From assembly GCF_018863195.1 (NCBI RefSeq), contig NZ_JAHKRT010000009.1, positions 1-64,000 of the forward strand: DNA of 64,000 nucleotides. The letters are read 5' to 3'. Position 1 is the stretch's first letter, and every line of letters starts with the position of its first letter. Below the pieces are notes generated by a model. That model had not been told where the DNA came from. It saw only the letters and a list, made by a program, of their open reading frames with translations, and did not search any database. Position numbers and translations under genes: made by a program. Shown here piece after piece: positions 16,959 through 25,022 of the stretch. This DNA is from Sphingomonas quercus (lineage in GTDB: Bacteria > Pseudomonadota > Alphaproteobacteria > Sphingomonadales > Sphingomonadaceae).

Positions 16959-18170
16959 ATGGCCACGACGACCCCGACGACGAGCGACACCGATCTGGTG
17001 CTGACCCCGCCCGAGCCGGTGAAGGCGGTAGCCCCGGCCAGGGCCGCCGGGCTGGTGCCGCTGCGCGAGGATCAGAAGTCCAAGCTCGAGGAGAAGGTGG
17101 AGGGCTTCGTCACCCAGCTCGTCGAAACGGACGCGAACAGCCCGGAATTCGGCAAGCAGGTCGATGCCATCACCAATATGGGTCGGCGCGAGATCGCCGA
17201 GGCGGCCGGCCAGTCAAACCGCTTCCTCGATCGCCCGGTGAAGGCGATGGACAAGGACAGCAATGTCGGCACCGACCTTGCCGAACTGCGCCGGGTGATC
17301 GAGGATCTCGATCCGGGCAGCAAGGGCGACCTGTTCACCCGCAAGAAGCTGTTCGGCATCATTCCCTTCGGATCGAAGCTGCGCGACTATTTCGACGGTT
17401 ATAAGTCCGCCCAGAGCCACATTGCCTCGATCCTCGCCCGCCTGGCCTCCGGCAAGGACGAGCTGCTGAAGGACAATGCGGCGATCGACGTCGAGCGGCA
17501 GGCGCTGTGGGCGGCGATGGGCAAGCTCGAGCAGATGATCCACATCTCCAAGGCGCTGGACACGGCGCTCGAGGACAAGGCCATGGAGCTGGAGAGCACC
17601 GATCCGGCCAAGGCCAAGGCGATCCGCGAGACGGCGCTCTTCTATGTCCGCCAGCGCACCCAGGATCTGCTCACCCAGATGGCGGTGACGGTGCAGGGCT
17701 ATCTCGCGCTCGATCTCGTCAAGAAGAACAATGTCGAGCTGGTGAAGGGCGTCGATCGCGCGTCCACGACCACGGTCGCCGCGCTGCGCACCGGCGTCAC
17801 CGTGGCGCAGGCGCTGACCAACCAGAAACTGGTGCTGGAGCAGATCACCGCGCTCAACACCACCACGGCCAACATCATCGATTCCACCGGCGAGATGCTG
17901 AAGAACCAGACCGGCCAGATTCACCAGCAGGCCGCCGCCTCCACCATCCCGATCGAGACCCTGAAGCGGGCCTTCCAGAACATCTATTCGACGATGGACG
18001 CGATCGACACCTTCAAGTTGCAGGCGCTCGACAGCATGAAGCAGACCGTCAACGTGCTTTCCGACGAGGTCGAGAAGTCGCGCGGCTATATCGCGCGGGC
18101 CGAGGGCGCGGCGCAGGCGCAGCTGACCGGCGGCACGTCCTCCGGCGACCCCTTCCGTCTGGAGAATTGA
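16959..18170 (+). CDS. telA: TelA/KlaA-family toxic anion resistance protein
   Basis: A 403-residue cytoplasmic, mostly helical protein of the TelA family (Pfam toxic anion resistance). Members such as KlaA and YaaN are linked with resistance to tellurite, colicins and other envelope stress, but the mechanism is not known. Features include coiled-coil-like stretches throughout and the family-typical RKKLFGIIPFGSKLRDYFDGY and NQTGQIHQQAAASTIPIETLKRAFQNI. ATG 16959 has AAGGG upstream and begins after a divergent promoter region. It is followed one base after its stop by the XpaC-like gene. Confidence 0.87.
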   Translation: MATTTPTTSDTDLVLTPPEPVKAVAPARAAGLVPLREDQKSKLEEKVEGFVTQLVETDANSPEFGKQVDAITNMGRREIAEAAGQSNRFLDRPVKAMDKDSNVGTDLAELRRVIEDLDPGSKGDLFTRKKLFGIIPFGSKLRDYFDGYKSAQSHIASILARLASGKDELLKDNAAIDVERQALWAAMGKLEQMIHISKALDTALEDKAMELESTDPAKAKAIRETALFYVRQRTQDLLTQMAVTVQGYLALDLVKKNNVELVKGVDRASTTTVAALRTGVTVAQALTNQKLVLEQITALNTTTANIIDSTGEMLKNQTGQIHQQAAASTIPIETLKRAFQNIYSTMDAIDTFKLQALDSMKQTVNVLSDEVEKSRGYIARAEGAAQAQLTGGTSSGDPFRLEN

Positions 18171-18171
18171 G

Positions 18172-18948
18172 GTGGGCGACACGCCCGACGAGCTGATGCG
18201 CAAGGGCAACGAGCTGCTCGCCAGGGCGCGCGGCTATGCGTTCGATTGGGCAGAGGAGGCGGTGCACCGCATCAGCCCGGAGGGGCGCAAGCTTGCCCGC
18301 CGCCGGGCGGAGCGGCGGCGCGCTGCCTTTCTGCGCATCGCCCGGCGGCTGATCGCAGCGACGGCGGCGATCTTCGTCGCGGTGCTGGCGGCAGGGTTCG
18401 TGCTCGGCCCGATCGGGCTGGGCGGACTGATGGCGGCGGTGCTGGCGATGATCATCGCCTGGGTGGCGATCGTGGCGTGGAGCGTGCGGGACCGCGACAT
18501 GCCGCCGGAGCGCTTCGTCCAGACCGACCTTGCCCAGCTGCCCCAGCGTACCGAGAGCTGGCTGGAGGCGCAGCGCCCCGCGCTGCCCGCGCCCGCCCAG
18601 CGGCAGGTCGACCAGATCAGCCTCGCGCTGGAACAGCTGGGCCCGCAGCTCGCCGCGCTCGACCCACGCGAACCGGCGGCGATCGAAGTGCGCCGGCTGG
18701 TCGGCGAGGAACTGCCCGAGCTGGTGCGCGGCTATCAGCGCGTGCCGGAAAGCCTGCGCCGCCAGCCGCTCAACGGGGGCCTGTCGCCGGATCGCCAGCT
18801 TGCCGATGGGCTGGAGACGATCGGTGAGGAGATCGGCCGGATGAACGCCCAGCTCGCCACCGGCGACCTGCACGCGCTGGCGACCCAGCAACGCTATCTC
18901 GAGCTCAAATATAAGGGCAATGACGCGATCGAGGGCGGTGGCTCATAG
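18172..18948 (+). CDS. XpaC-like membrane protein, TelA partner
   Basis: A 258-residue protein starting at GTG 18172, one base after the telA stop, so it is co-translated. A basic amphipathic N-terminus (RRRAERRRAAFLR) leads into two close transmembrane helices (residues about 62-105). A long helical cytoplasmic C-terminal region follows, ending ALATQQRYLELKYKGND, which resembles the C-terminal signature of XpaC proteins. Bacillus has the same arrangement (xpaC-yaaN), hence the assignment. The old name (5-bromo-4-chloroindolyl phosphate hydrolysis) does not describe a proven enzyme. Function unknown; probably a membrane anchor or partner for TelA. Confidence 0.65.
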   Translation: MGDTPDELMRKGNELLARARGYAFDWAEEAVHRISPEGRKLARRRAERRRAAFLRIARRLIAATAAIFVAVLAAGFVLGPIGLGGLMAAVLAMIIAWVAIVAWSVRDRDMPPERFVQTDLAQLPQRTESWLEAQRPALPAPAQRQVDQISLALEQLGPQLAALDPREPAAIEVRRLVGEELPELVRGYQRVPESLRRQPLNGGLSPDRQLADGLETIGEEIGRMNAQLATGDLHALATQQRYLELKYKGNDAIEGGGS

Positions 18949-18960
18949 AGGAGGGAAGAT

Positions 18961-19863
18961 GTGAGGAAAGCCGCCCTTGTGGTGGCCGGGGTGATGATTG
19001 CGACAGCGTTTCCGCTGGCAGCGCAACCGCCCGGCGCCGATCCGGTGCTCGCGGCCAGGGAGCGCAAGGTCGCTCCGCACATCTGGATGATCGAAGGCTA
19101 TCCCAACGCCTTTATCGTCACCGGCAGCGCCGGCACGCTCGTCGTCGACACCGGCATGGGCACGCCCAACGGTCGGTTCGTCGCCCAGGCCGCGGCGCGG
19201 GTGTCGCGAGGCGGCAAGCTCTATCTCGCGGTGACGCACGAGCATCCCGAGCATGCCGCCGGTTTTGCCGGCTTCCCGCCCGGCACCATCCTGCTTCGCT
19301 CGCAGGCCCAGCAGCGTGATCTGGAGACGGCGGCGCCGGGGCTGCTCGCCCGCTTTCGCCAGCGCAGCCCGGAATGGGCGAGGCTTCTGGAGGGCGCCGA
19401 ATATGGCAAGGCGTCGGAGCTTTTCGACCATGATTACCGGCTGAACCTGGGCGACGTGACGGTCCGCCTGGTGCAGGTGCCGCCGGCGCACACCAATGCC
19501 GATCTCGTCGCCTTCGTCGAGACGGACGGCGCGCTGATCAGCGGCGACGTGGTGCAGAACCGCACCGTGCCCAACCCGATCGGCAGCGCCATCTCGATTG
19601 CCAGCTGGCTCAAGGCCCTGGACGAGGTGGCGGCGTTGAACCCGCGCCTCGTGCTGCCGGATCACAGCGCGCCGGCCGGCGGCGACATGATCACCGAACA
19701 GCGCGCCTTCTTCGTGGACGTGCAGAAACGCGCGGCCGCCGCGAAGCGGGCGGGGCGCTCGGCCGAGGAGCTGCTGGGCGAATTGCGCGGCGTCTATGGT
19801 GGCTGGCAGAACGCGCAGAATCTGAAGCGCGTCGCCGATCAGGCGTTCAGCGAAGCCGGTTAG
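18961..19863 (+). CDS. Exported MBL-fold metallohydrolase
   Basis: A 300-residue metallo-beta-lactamase-fold protein. The N-terminal MRKAALVVAGVMIATAFPLAA is a Sec signal peptide, so it acts in the periplasm. The metal motif is THEHPEHAAGF (H-x-H-x-E-H, with Glu where Asp is usual), followed by a His in PAHTNADL, an Asp in ISGDVV and a His in LPDHSAP. The start is GTG 18961 behind GAGGGAAG; the ATG two bases earlier is immediately closed by TGA. It sits 12 bases after the XpaC-like gene and so may be in the telA operon. The substrate is unknown. Its stop overlaps that of the convergent small gene. Confidence 0.8.
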   Translation: MRKAALVVAGVMIATAFPLAAQPPGADPVLAARERKVAPHIWMIEGYPNAFIVTGSAGTLVVDTGMGTPNGRFVAQAAARVSRGGKLYLAVTHEHPEHAAGFAGFPPGTILLRSQAQQRDLETAAPGLLARFRQRSPEWARLLEGAEYGKASELFDHDYRLNLGDVTVRLVQVPPAHTNADLVAFVETDGALISGDVVQNRTVPNPIGSAISIASWLKALDEVAALNPRLVLPDHSAPAGGDMITEQRAFFVDVQKRAAAAKRAGRSAEELLGELRGVYGGWQNAQNLKRVADQAFSEAG

Positions 19864-20063
19864 AAGGCGGCCCCGGTCGTCAACATGACGCGGAGCAGCC
19901 ACAGCGCCGCGCCGCCCGAGGTGAGCAGCGACACCACCATCAGCCCCCAGCCGAAATGCTGGACGATTTCCGGATTCGCGCGCCCCGCGATCTCGTTCTG
20001 ACGCATCGCGCCGAGGACGAACATCGTGAGCATTGCGTAGAGGAAAACGACAAAGTTCAGCAT
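19860..20063 (-). CDS. Small two-helix membrane protein, unknown function
   Basis: A 67-residue protein with two hydrophobic segments (MLNFVVFLYAMLTMFVLGAM and GWGLMVVSLLTSGGAALWLL) joined by a polar loop containing RQNEIAGRANPE. I do not recognise the family. ATG 20063 follows GGAGCGGTC. The gene's TAA overlaps the TAG of the convergent MBL-fold gene. The much longer open frame upstream of this start is the shadow of the opposite-strand ATPase gene. Confidence 0.6.
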   Translation of the reverse strand: MLNFVVFLYAMLTMFVLGAMRQNEIAGRANPEIVQHFGWGLMVVSLLTSGGAALWLLRVMLTTGAAF

Positions 20064-20270
20064 GACCGCTCCATGATCCGACCCGGACGATAAAGCGAGA
20101 AGGTGAACAACCCGTTTTCGCGGCCATGCGCCACAACGCACTTCTCGCGCGGCGAACCGTTGGAACCAAATCGCTGGAACGTGACGTCTGTGCCATCCCG
20201 CGGTCGGCGGAAGTCGCCGGAATCGCCGCCCGGGCTTGCCTATCCCGGATTCGCTTCGGCATGGGGGCGA

Positions 20271-21749
20271 ATGCCCACCATGATCCCCATCGGCGCCGAA
20301 CCCGGCGGCATCCCGGCCGAGATCGAGCTTGAGGAGCTGCTCGCCAGCCGCCTGCTCGTCCAGGGCAATTCGGGCAGCGGCAAATCGCACCTGCTGCGCC
20401 GGCTTCTCGAACAGAGCGCGAATTTCGTCCAGCAGGTGGTGATCGATCCCGAAGGCGATTTCGGCAGCCTTTCGCAGGCGTTCGGTCATCTCGTCGTCGA
20501 GGCGGCAGATTATACCGAGCAGGAGATCGCCAGCATCGCCGCCCGCGTGCGCGAGCATCGCATTTCGGTGGTGCTGAATCTCGAGGGGCTGGAGGTGGAC
20601 GCGCAGCTGCGCTGCGCCGGCGGCTTCCTCAACCGCCTGTTCGAGGCGCCGCGCGAGCAATGGTATCCGGTGCTGGTCGTCGTCGACGAGGCGCAGTTGT
20701 TCGCACCGGCGGCAGCCGGCGAGGTCGGCGAGGATGCGCGCCGCGTGTCGCTCGGCGCGATGACCAATCTGATGTGCCGGGGGCGCAAGCGGGGCCTCGC
20801 CGGCGTCATTGCCACCCAGCGTCTGGCGAAGCTCGCCAAGAATGTCGCGGCCGAGGCGTCGAATTTCCTGATGGGTCGAACCTTCCTCGACATCGACATG
20901 CTGCGCGCCGCCGACCTGCTCGGCATGGAGCGGCGGCAGGCGGAGCAGATTCGCGATCTGGCGCGCGGCCAGTTCCTCGCGCTGGGACCGGCGCTGTCGC
21001 GGCGGCCGCGGCTCATCCACATCGGCGCGGTGGTCACCTCATCGAGCACCGGCGTACATAGCCTGATGCCGCTGCCCAGCCTTGGCGAGGCGGATCGGCA
21101 GGCATTGCTGTTCGACGGCATCGAGGCGGAGCCGCCGCCACCGCCGGCACCGCGCGTGGTCGAGCCCGTCACCCAGCTCATCGCGCGCATCGAGGCGAGC
21201 ACGGCGCCCTCCGTCGACGCAGCGCCCGATCCGGATCGCGACGCCGCCATCGCCGGCAAGGTCGACGCTGTGCTGTCGGACATCGTCGCCGATGTCGACG
21301 ACGTGCGGGCGCCGGCCGCGGTCTATCAGGACTTTGTGGTGCGCTGCCGCATGCATGGGCTGTTGCAGCCGCCGCTCACCCAGCCGGGATTCTCGCGCCG
21401 GCTGGCGCTGGCCCGCGCGGGCTTCCTGTCCGCGGAGCTGGCCGAGCCGGATTGGCGACCCGCCCTCGATCTGGCCGAGGCGATGCCGGACGACATGATC
21501 GGGGTGTTCATGCTGCTCGCCCGCGCTGCCCGCGATCGCGAGCCCTGTCCGGGCGACGGCGACCTTGCGCGCGTCTACGGCACGCAGTCGCTGGGGCGGG
21601 TACGGCGGCTGGTCGGCTATATGGAGAGCAAGGGCTATGTCGCCTTCCGCACCGACCTGCGCGGCCGGCGGACGGCGACCATCCCTCAGCTCGGCTGGAC
21701 GACCGAGGCCGATGCCGGCGGCGGCGGCGAACTGCGCGCACGCGGCTGA
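20271..21749 (+). CDS. HerA-like/DUF87 ATPase
   Basis: A 492-residue P-loop ATPase of the HerA/FtsK superfamily. The Walker A motif GNSGSGKS is at residues 32-39, VIDPEGDFG follows about 35 residues later, and Walker B is VLVVVDEAQ with Asp139-Glu140. CRGRKRGLAGVIATQR holds the sensor and likely arginine-finger region. The C-terminal 130 residues (from VYQDFVVRC onward) look like a winged-helix region ending GYVAFRTDLRGRRTATIPQLGW. HerA normally works with the nuclease NurA in DNA end resection or in defence systems, yet no nuclease gene is adjacent. The start is uncertain: ATG 20271 or ATG 20280, both near GGGGG at 20263. Confidence 0.78.
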   Translation: MPTMIPIGAEPGGIPAEIELEELLASRLLVQGNSGSGKSHLLRRLLEQSANFVQQVVIDPEGDFGSLSQAFGHLVVEAADYTEQEIASIAARVREHRISVVLNLEGLEVDAQLRCAGGFLNRLFEAPREQWYPVLVVVDEAQLFAPAAAGEVGEDARRVSLGAMTNLMCRGRKRGLAGVIATQRLAKLAKNVAAEASNFLMGRTFLDIDMLRAADLLGMERRQAEQIRDLARGQFLALGPALSRRPRLIHIGAVVTSSSTGVHSLMPLPSLGEADRQALLFDGIEAEPPPPPAPRVVEPVTQLIARIEASTAPSVDAAPDPDRDAAIAGKVDAVLSDIVADVDDVRAPAAVYQDFVVRCRMHGLLQPPLTQPGFSRRLALARAGFLSAELAEPDWRPALDLAEAMPDDMIGVFMLLARAARDREPCPGDGDLARVYGTQSLGRVRRLVGYMESKGYVAFRTDLRGRRTATIPQLGWTTEADAGGGGELRARG

Positions 21750-21766
21750 TCGGGCGTCGGGCTCGC

Positions 21767-22606
21767 CTAGGCGGGCACGCCGCCATTGGCGAGGAAGCTG
21801 AGCAGATCCTCATTCACCTGCTCGGCGGCGGTGATGACGAGGCCATGCGGTTCGCCCTCATATTCGATGAGCTGGGCGTGCGGGATGCCCTCGGCCGCCG
21901 CGCGCGCACTGGCGTCGATCGGCACCACCTTGTCGGCGGTGCCGTGCATGATCAGCGTCGGCACCCCGGCGAAGGCCGGCAGGTCCGGCCGGAAATCGGT
22001 ATAGCCGAACGCCTTGATGCATTCGATCGTGGCCCTGGGGCTGGCCATCACGCCGAGCAGGAACGACCAGTCGAGCAGCGCATCGCTGACCGGGCTGGAG
22101 ACGAAGCCGACCCCGTAGAATTGCTTCGCGAAGCTCCTGAGGAAGGCGAAGCGATCCTCGCGGACCTGCGCGATCATGGTCTCCAGCACGCTTTCGTCGA
22201 CGCCATGGGGATTGTCGTCGGCCCGGCGCAGATAGGGGACCACGGCGCCGACCAGCGCCGCCCGCCGGACCTTCGCCGCGCCGTGGCGGGACAGGTAGCG
22301 GGCAAGCTCGCCGCCACCCATCGAGAAGCCGACCAGGTTCACCGAGTCGAGCCCGCAACCGTCGATCACCGCCGCCAGATCGTCGGCCAGCATATCATAG
22401 TCATAACCGGTGGCGGGATGCTCCGACTGGCCGAAGCCGCGCCGGTCATAGGTGATCACCCGATAGCCTGCCTCGAGCAGGGCCAGCGTCTGATATTCGA
22501 ACATGTCGCCGGTCAGCGGCCAGCCATGAATGAGCAGCACCGGTTCGCCAGTGCCCATGTCCTTGACGTGCAGCTTCGTTCCGTCGCGGGCGTCGACATA
22601 AGGCAT
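21767..22606 (-). CDS. Alpha/beta hydrolase (non-haem chloroperoxidase/arylesterase-like)
   Basis: A 279-residue alpha/beta hydrolase. The oxyanion hole is LLIHGWPLTG, the nucleophile is Ser95 in VGFSMGGGE, the acid lies in MHGTADKVVP and the catalytic His in EGEPHGLVIT. YDRRGFGQSEHP and the cap region match the cofactor-free haloperoxidase and arylesterase group, which hydrolyse esters and can form peracids. It is monocistronic, and an EcfG-like promoter lies 28 bases upstream of the start. The physiological substrate is unknown. Confidence 0.88.
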   Translation of the reverse strand: MPYVDARDGTKLHVKDMGTGEPVLLIHGWPLTGDMFEYQTLALLEAGYRVITYDRRGFGQSEHPATGYDYDMLADDLAAVIDGCGLDSVNLVGFSMGGGELARYLSRHGAAKVRRAALVGAVVPYLRRADDNPHGVDESVLETMIAQVREDRFAFLRSFAKQFYGVGFVSSPVSDALLDWSFLLGVMASPRATIECIKAFGYTDFRPDLPAFAGVPTLIMHGTADKVVPIDASARAAAEGIPHAQLIEYEGEPHGLVITAAEQVNEDLLSFLANGGVPA

Positions 22607-22633
22607 GGGCGGCTCCTGAATGATTGGCGTTCA

Positions 22634-22658
22634 AACAGCCGGCAGCGATCGACGTTCC
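22634..22658 (-). promoter_or_regulatory. Candidate EcfG (general stress) promoter
   Basis: On the minus strand GGAAC (22654-22658) is followed after 16 bases by TGTT (22634-22637). This keeps the GTT core of the EcfG minus-10 element (consensus GGAAC-N16/17-CGTT). It lies 27 bases before the alpha/beta hydrolase start codon. Confidence 0.35.
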
Positions 22659-22764
22659 CTCCGAAAGACTGCCTCGAACAGCAGTTACTAATCCATGATA
22701 TGGTGATGGCTCGTCTCATTCTATAGTATGGCCCGATAACAAAGCCTTTGAGGAGGACAGTAAA

Positions 22765-22932
22765 GTGAAAGAGAACGAGAGGGAGTATCTTCTCAGCCGG
22801 GCGGAACAGGAAATGAAGTACGCTGCCTCCGCATCCAGTCATCCGGTGCGCTCCGTGCATGAGGCGATGGCGCGCCGCTATGCAGCGCGCGCCGCGCTGA
22901 TCCAGCCGGAGACCACGGGCCCGGCGGAATAA
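22765..22932 (+). CDS. Small helical protein of a type common in sphingomonads
   Basis: A 55-residue charged helical protein starting at GTG 22765 behind a strong AGGAGG (22751-22756) and ending at TAA 22930. The sequence pattern EYLLSRAEQEMKYAASASS then SVHEAMARRYAARAALI resembles the many short sphingomonad proteins with a YRRRA-x-E-E-R-x-A core followed by H-x-E-LA-x-RY. Their function is unknown to me. It is too short for the usual ORF cut-off. The GC content just upstream (22680-22760) is distinctly lower, as expected of a promoter region. It is convergent with modC. Confidence 0.7.
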   Translation: MKENEREYLLSRAEQEMKYAASASSHPVRSVHEAMARRYAARAALIQPETTGPAE

Positions 22933-22938
22933 CAGGGC

Positions 22939-23562
22939 TCAGCCGAGCGTGAGCGTGTGCGTCGCCAGCCGCGTCGCCTCGGCGCGGTCATGGGTGACGT
23001 AGAGGATCGGCACGCGAAGCTCGTCGCGGATGCGTTCGATGGCGCGCATCACCTCGTCGCGCCGGGTCGGATCCAGTCCGCCGAGCGGCTCGTCCATGAG
23101 CAGCGCGCGCGGGCCGGAGAGCAGCGCCCGGCCGATCGCGACGCGCTGCGCCTCGCCGCCCGACAATGAGCGCGGCCAGCGATCGAGGAGATTGCCGAGC
23201 CCGAGAAAATCGATCGCCTGATCCGGCTCCATCCAGCGATGCCCCGGCGCGGCGAGGCGATAGCCGTAGAGCAGGTTGGCCAGCACCCGGCGATGCGGGA
23301 ACAGCCGCGCATCCTGGAAGACATAGCCGAGCCGGCGCCGCTCCGGCGGCACATCGACCCGCGCCGCCTTGTCGAACAATGTCGCCTCGCCGATGCGCAC
23401 ATGGCCGGCATCGGGATGGATAAGGCCGGCGATCATCATCAGCACGGAGGTCTTGCCGGCCCCGGATGGGCCGGTGACGACGGTCAGGCCGCCGTCGCTG
23501 CGGAAGCGGGCACCGATGTCGCGATCGCGGCGGCGCAGCCGCACGTCGATGTCAAAGGACAT
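22939..23562 (-). CDS. modC: Molybdate ABC transporter ATP-binding protein
   Basis: A 207-residue ABC ATPase: Walker A GPSGAGKTS near residue 31, Q-loop VFQDARLFPHRRV, signature SLSGGEAQR, Walker B ALLMDEPLGGLD and H-loop YVTHDRAEA. The FPHRRVLANLLYG stretch after the Q-loop is typical of ModC. At 207 residues it lacks the C-terminal Mop/TOBE molybdate-binding domain of E. coli ModC (about 350 residues), so it cannot sense molybdate through that domain. The start overlaps modB by 11 bases. It is the last gene of the molybdenum cluster. Confidence 0.88.
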   Translation of the reverse strand: MSFDIDVRLRRRDRDIGARFRSDGGLTVVTGPSGAGKTSVLMMIAGLIHPDAGHVRIGEATLFDKAARVDVPPERRRLGYVFQDARLFPHRRVLANLLYGYRLAAPGHRWMEPDQAIDFLGLGNLLDRWPRSLSGGEAQRVAIGRALLSGPRALLMDEPLGGLDPTRRDEVMRAIERIRDELRVPILYVTHDRAEATRLATHTLTLG

Positions 23563-24247
23563 GGGCCCCCGCCCCGAACGCCCCGCGCCGCGTCAGCACC
23601 TCCGAGGCGACCAGCGCGGCCAGGGACAGCGCGACCGACATCGCCGCCAGCCGCATCACCGCCGCATCCATGCCGGGCACCTGAAGCTGGGCGTAGATCG
23701 CGAGCGGCAAGGTGCGCGTCTCCCCGGGAATGTTGCCGGCAAAGGTGATCGTCGCCCCGAACTCGCCGAGCGAACGCGCGAAGCCGAGCACCAGCGCGGC
23801 GACAATGCCTGGGACGGAGAGCGGCAGCGTCACGGTCCGGAAGGTGCGCCAGCGCCCGGCGCCGAGGGTACGGGCGGCGCCTTCCAGCCGCGGGTCGACC
23901 GCCTCGATTGAGAGGCGGATGGCGCGCACCATCAGCGGCAGCGCCATGATCGCCGCCGCCAGCGCCGCTCCGGTCCAGTGGAACACGAAGCCGACGCCGA
24001 ACCAGTCGTGCAGGCGCGATCCGATCGGCCCGTTCAGCCCGAACGCGATCAGCAGCAGCCAGCCGATCACCACCGGCGGCAGCACCAGCGGCAAATGGAT
24101 GACGCCATCGACGATCGCCTTGCCCGGGAAGCGCACCCGCGCCAGCAGCCAGGCCAGCGCCACCGAGAGCGGCAGCGCCGCCAGCACGGCGATGCCACTG
24201 ACCCACAGCGAGAGCCGCACGATCTGCCACTCGTCGCCGGACAGCAT
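23552..24247 (-). CDS. modB: Molybdate ABC transporter permease
   Basis: A 231-residue inner-membrane permease with about five to six helices and the permease EAA loop AARTLGAGRWRTFRTVTLP. LGFARSLGEFGATITFAGNIPGET is strongly characteristic of ModB/CysT-type oxyanion permeases. The start is ATG 24247, overlapping the modA stop by one base; a GTG three bases earlier is also possible. It works with ModA and ModC to import molybdate or tungstate. Confidence 0.92.
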   Translation of the reverse strand: MLSGDEWQIVRLSLWVSGIAVLAALPLSVALAWLLARVRFPGKAIVDGVIHLPLVLPPVVIGWLLLIAFGLNGPIGSRLHDWFGVGFVFHWTGAALAAAIMALPLMVRAIRLSIEAVDPRLEGAARTLGAGRWRTFRTVTLPLSVPGIVAALVLGFARSLGEFGATITFAGNIPGETRTLPLAIYAQLQVPGMDAAVMRLAAMSVALSLAALVASEVLTRRGAFGAGAHVL

Positions 24248-24990
24248 CACAGCGGCCCGAAGCCGTGGCGGCGGAAAATGGCGCTCGCGGCGGGCGAGGC
24301 GAGGAAACGCCGGAAACCCGCGGCGTCGGGGCTCGCCGAGCGCTTGAGCAGCGCCACCGGATAGCGGATCGGCTTATGGCTGCCGGCCGGGAAGATGGCC
24401 GCGACGCGCACGCTGGAGGAGGCCATGGCGTCCGTCTCGTAGACGATGCCGAACGGCGCCTCGCCACGCTCGACGAAGGCAAGGGCGGTGCGCACGCTCT
24501 CGCCGCGTGCGATGCGGTTCGCCACGTCCGGCCACAGGCCGAGCGCGGCGAGCGCGGCCTTGCCATATTTGCCGGCGGGCACCGCGTCGGGATCGGCCAT
24601 CGCCAGCCGGCCGTTGCCGAGCAGCCGGGCCAGCGGCAGGCGCCGGTCCAGCGTGAAGCGGCGCCGGTCGCCGGCGGGCACGATCAGCGCCAGCCGGTTG
24701 CCGAGCAGGTCGGCGCGCGTGCCCGGACGCAGCTCGCCGGATTGCTCGACCGCGTCCATCCAGTCCTCGTCGGCGGAGAAGAAGAGGTCGGCGGGCGCGC
24801 CGGCCCGGATCTGCCGCGCCAGCGCAGAGGATGCCCCGAACGACAGCACCGGCATGGCATGGCCAGCCTTCGCCCATGCGCCTGCCGCCTCGGTGAGCGA
24901 CTCCTGCAGGCTGGCCGCGGCGAGCACGATCGGCGGCGCCGTGAGGGCGGGTGTGGCAAGGAGCGCGAGCCAGAGGGCGAGGAGGCGCAC
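24247..24990 (-). CDS. modA: Molybdate ABC transporter substrate-binding protein
   Basis: A 247-residue periplasmic binding protein starting at GTG 24990 behind GAGGG. The signal peptide (LVRLLALWLALLATPALTA) is followed by the ModA hallmarks: LAAASLQESL, SFGASSALARQI with the oxyanion-binding Ser residues, GAPADLFFSAD and GIVYETDA with the Tyr ligand. There are 32 bases between the moeA stop and this start, so uptake genes continue the cofactor operon. It binds molybdate in the periplasm and delivers it to ModB. Confidence 0.93.
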   Translation of the reverse strand: MRLLALWLALLATPALTAPPIVLAAASLQESLTEAAGAWAKAGHAMPVLSFGASSALARQIRAGAPADLFFSADEDWMDAVEQSGELRPGTRADLLGNRLALIVPAGDRRRFTLDRRLPLARLLGNGRLAMADPDAVPAGKYGKAALAALGLWPDVANRIARGESVRTALAFVERGEAPFGIVYETDAMASSSVRVAAIFPAGSHKPIRYPVALLKRSASPDAAGFRRFLASPAASAIFRRHGFGPL

Positions 24991-25022
24991 CAGCGCCCTC
25001 GCACGGCCAGGCTGAACCGGGT

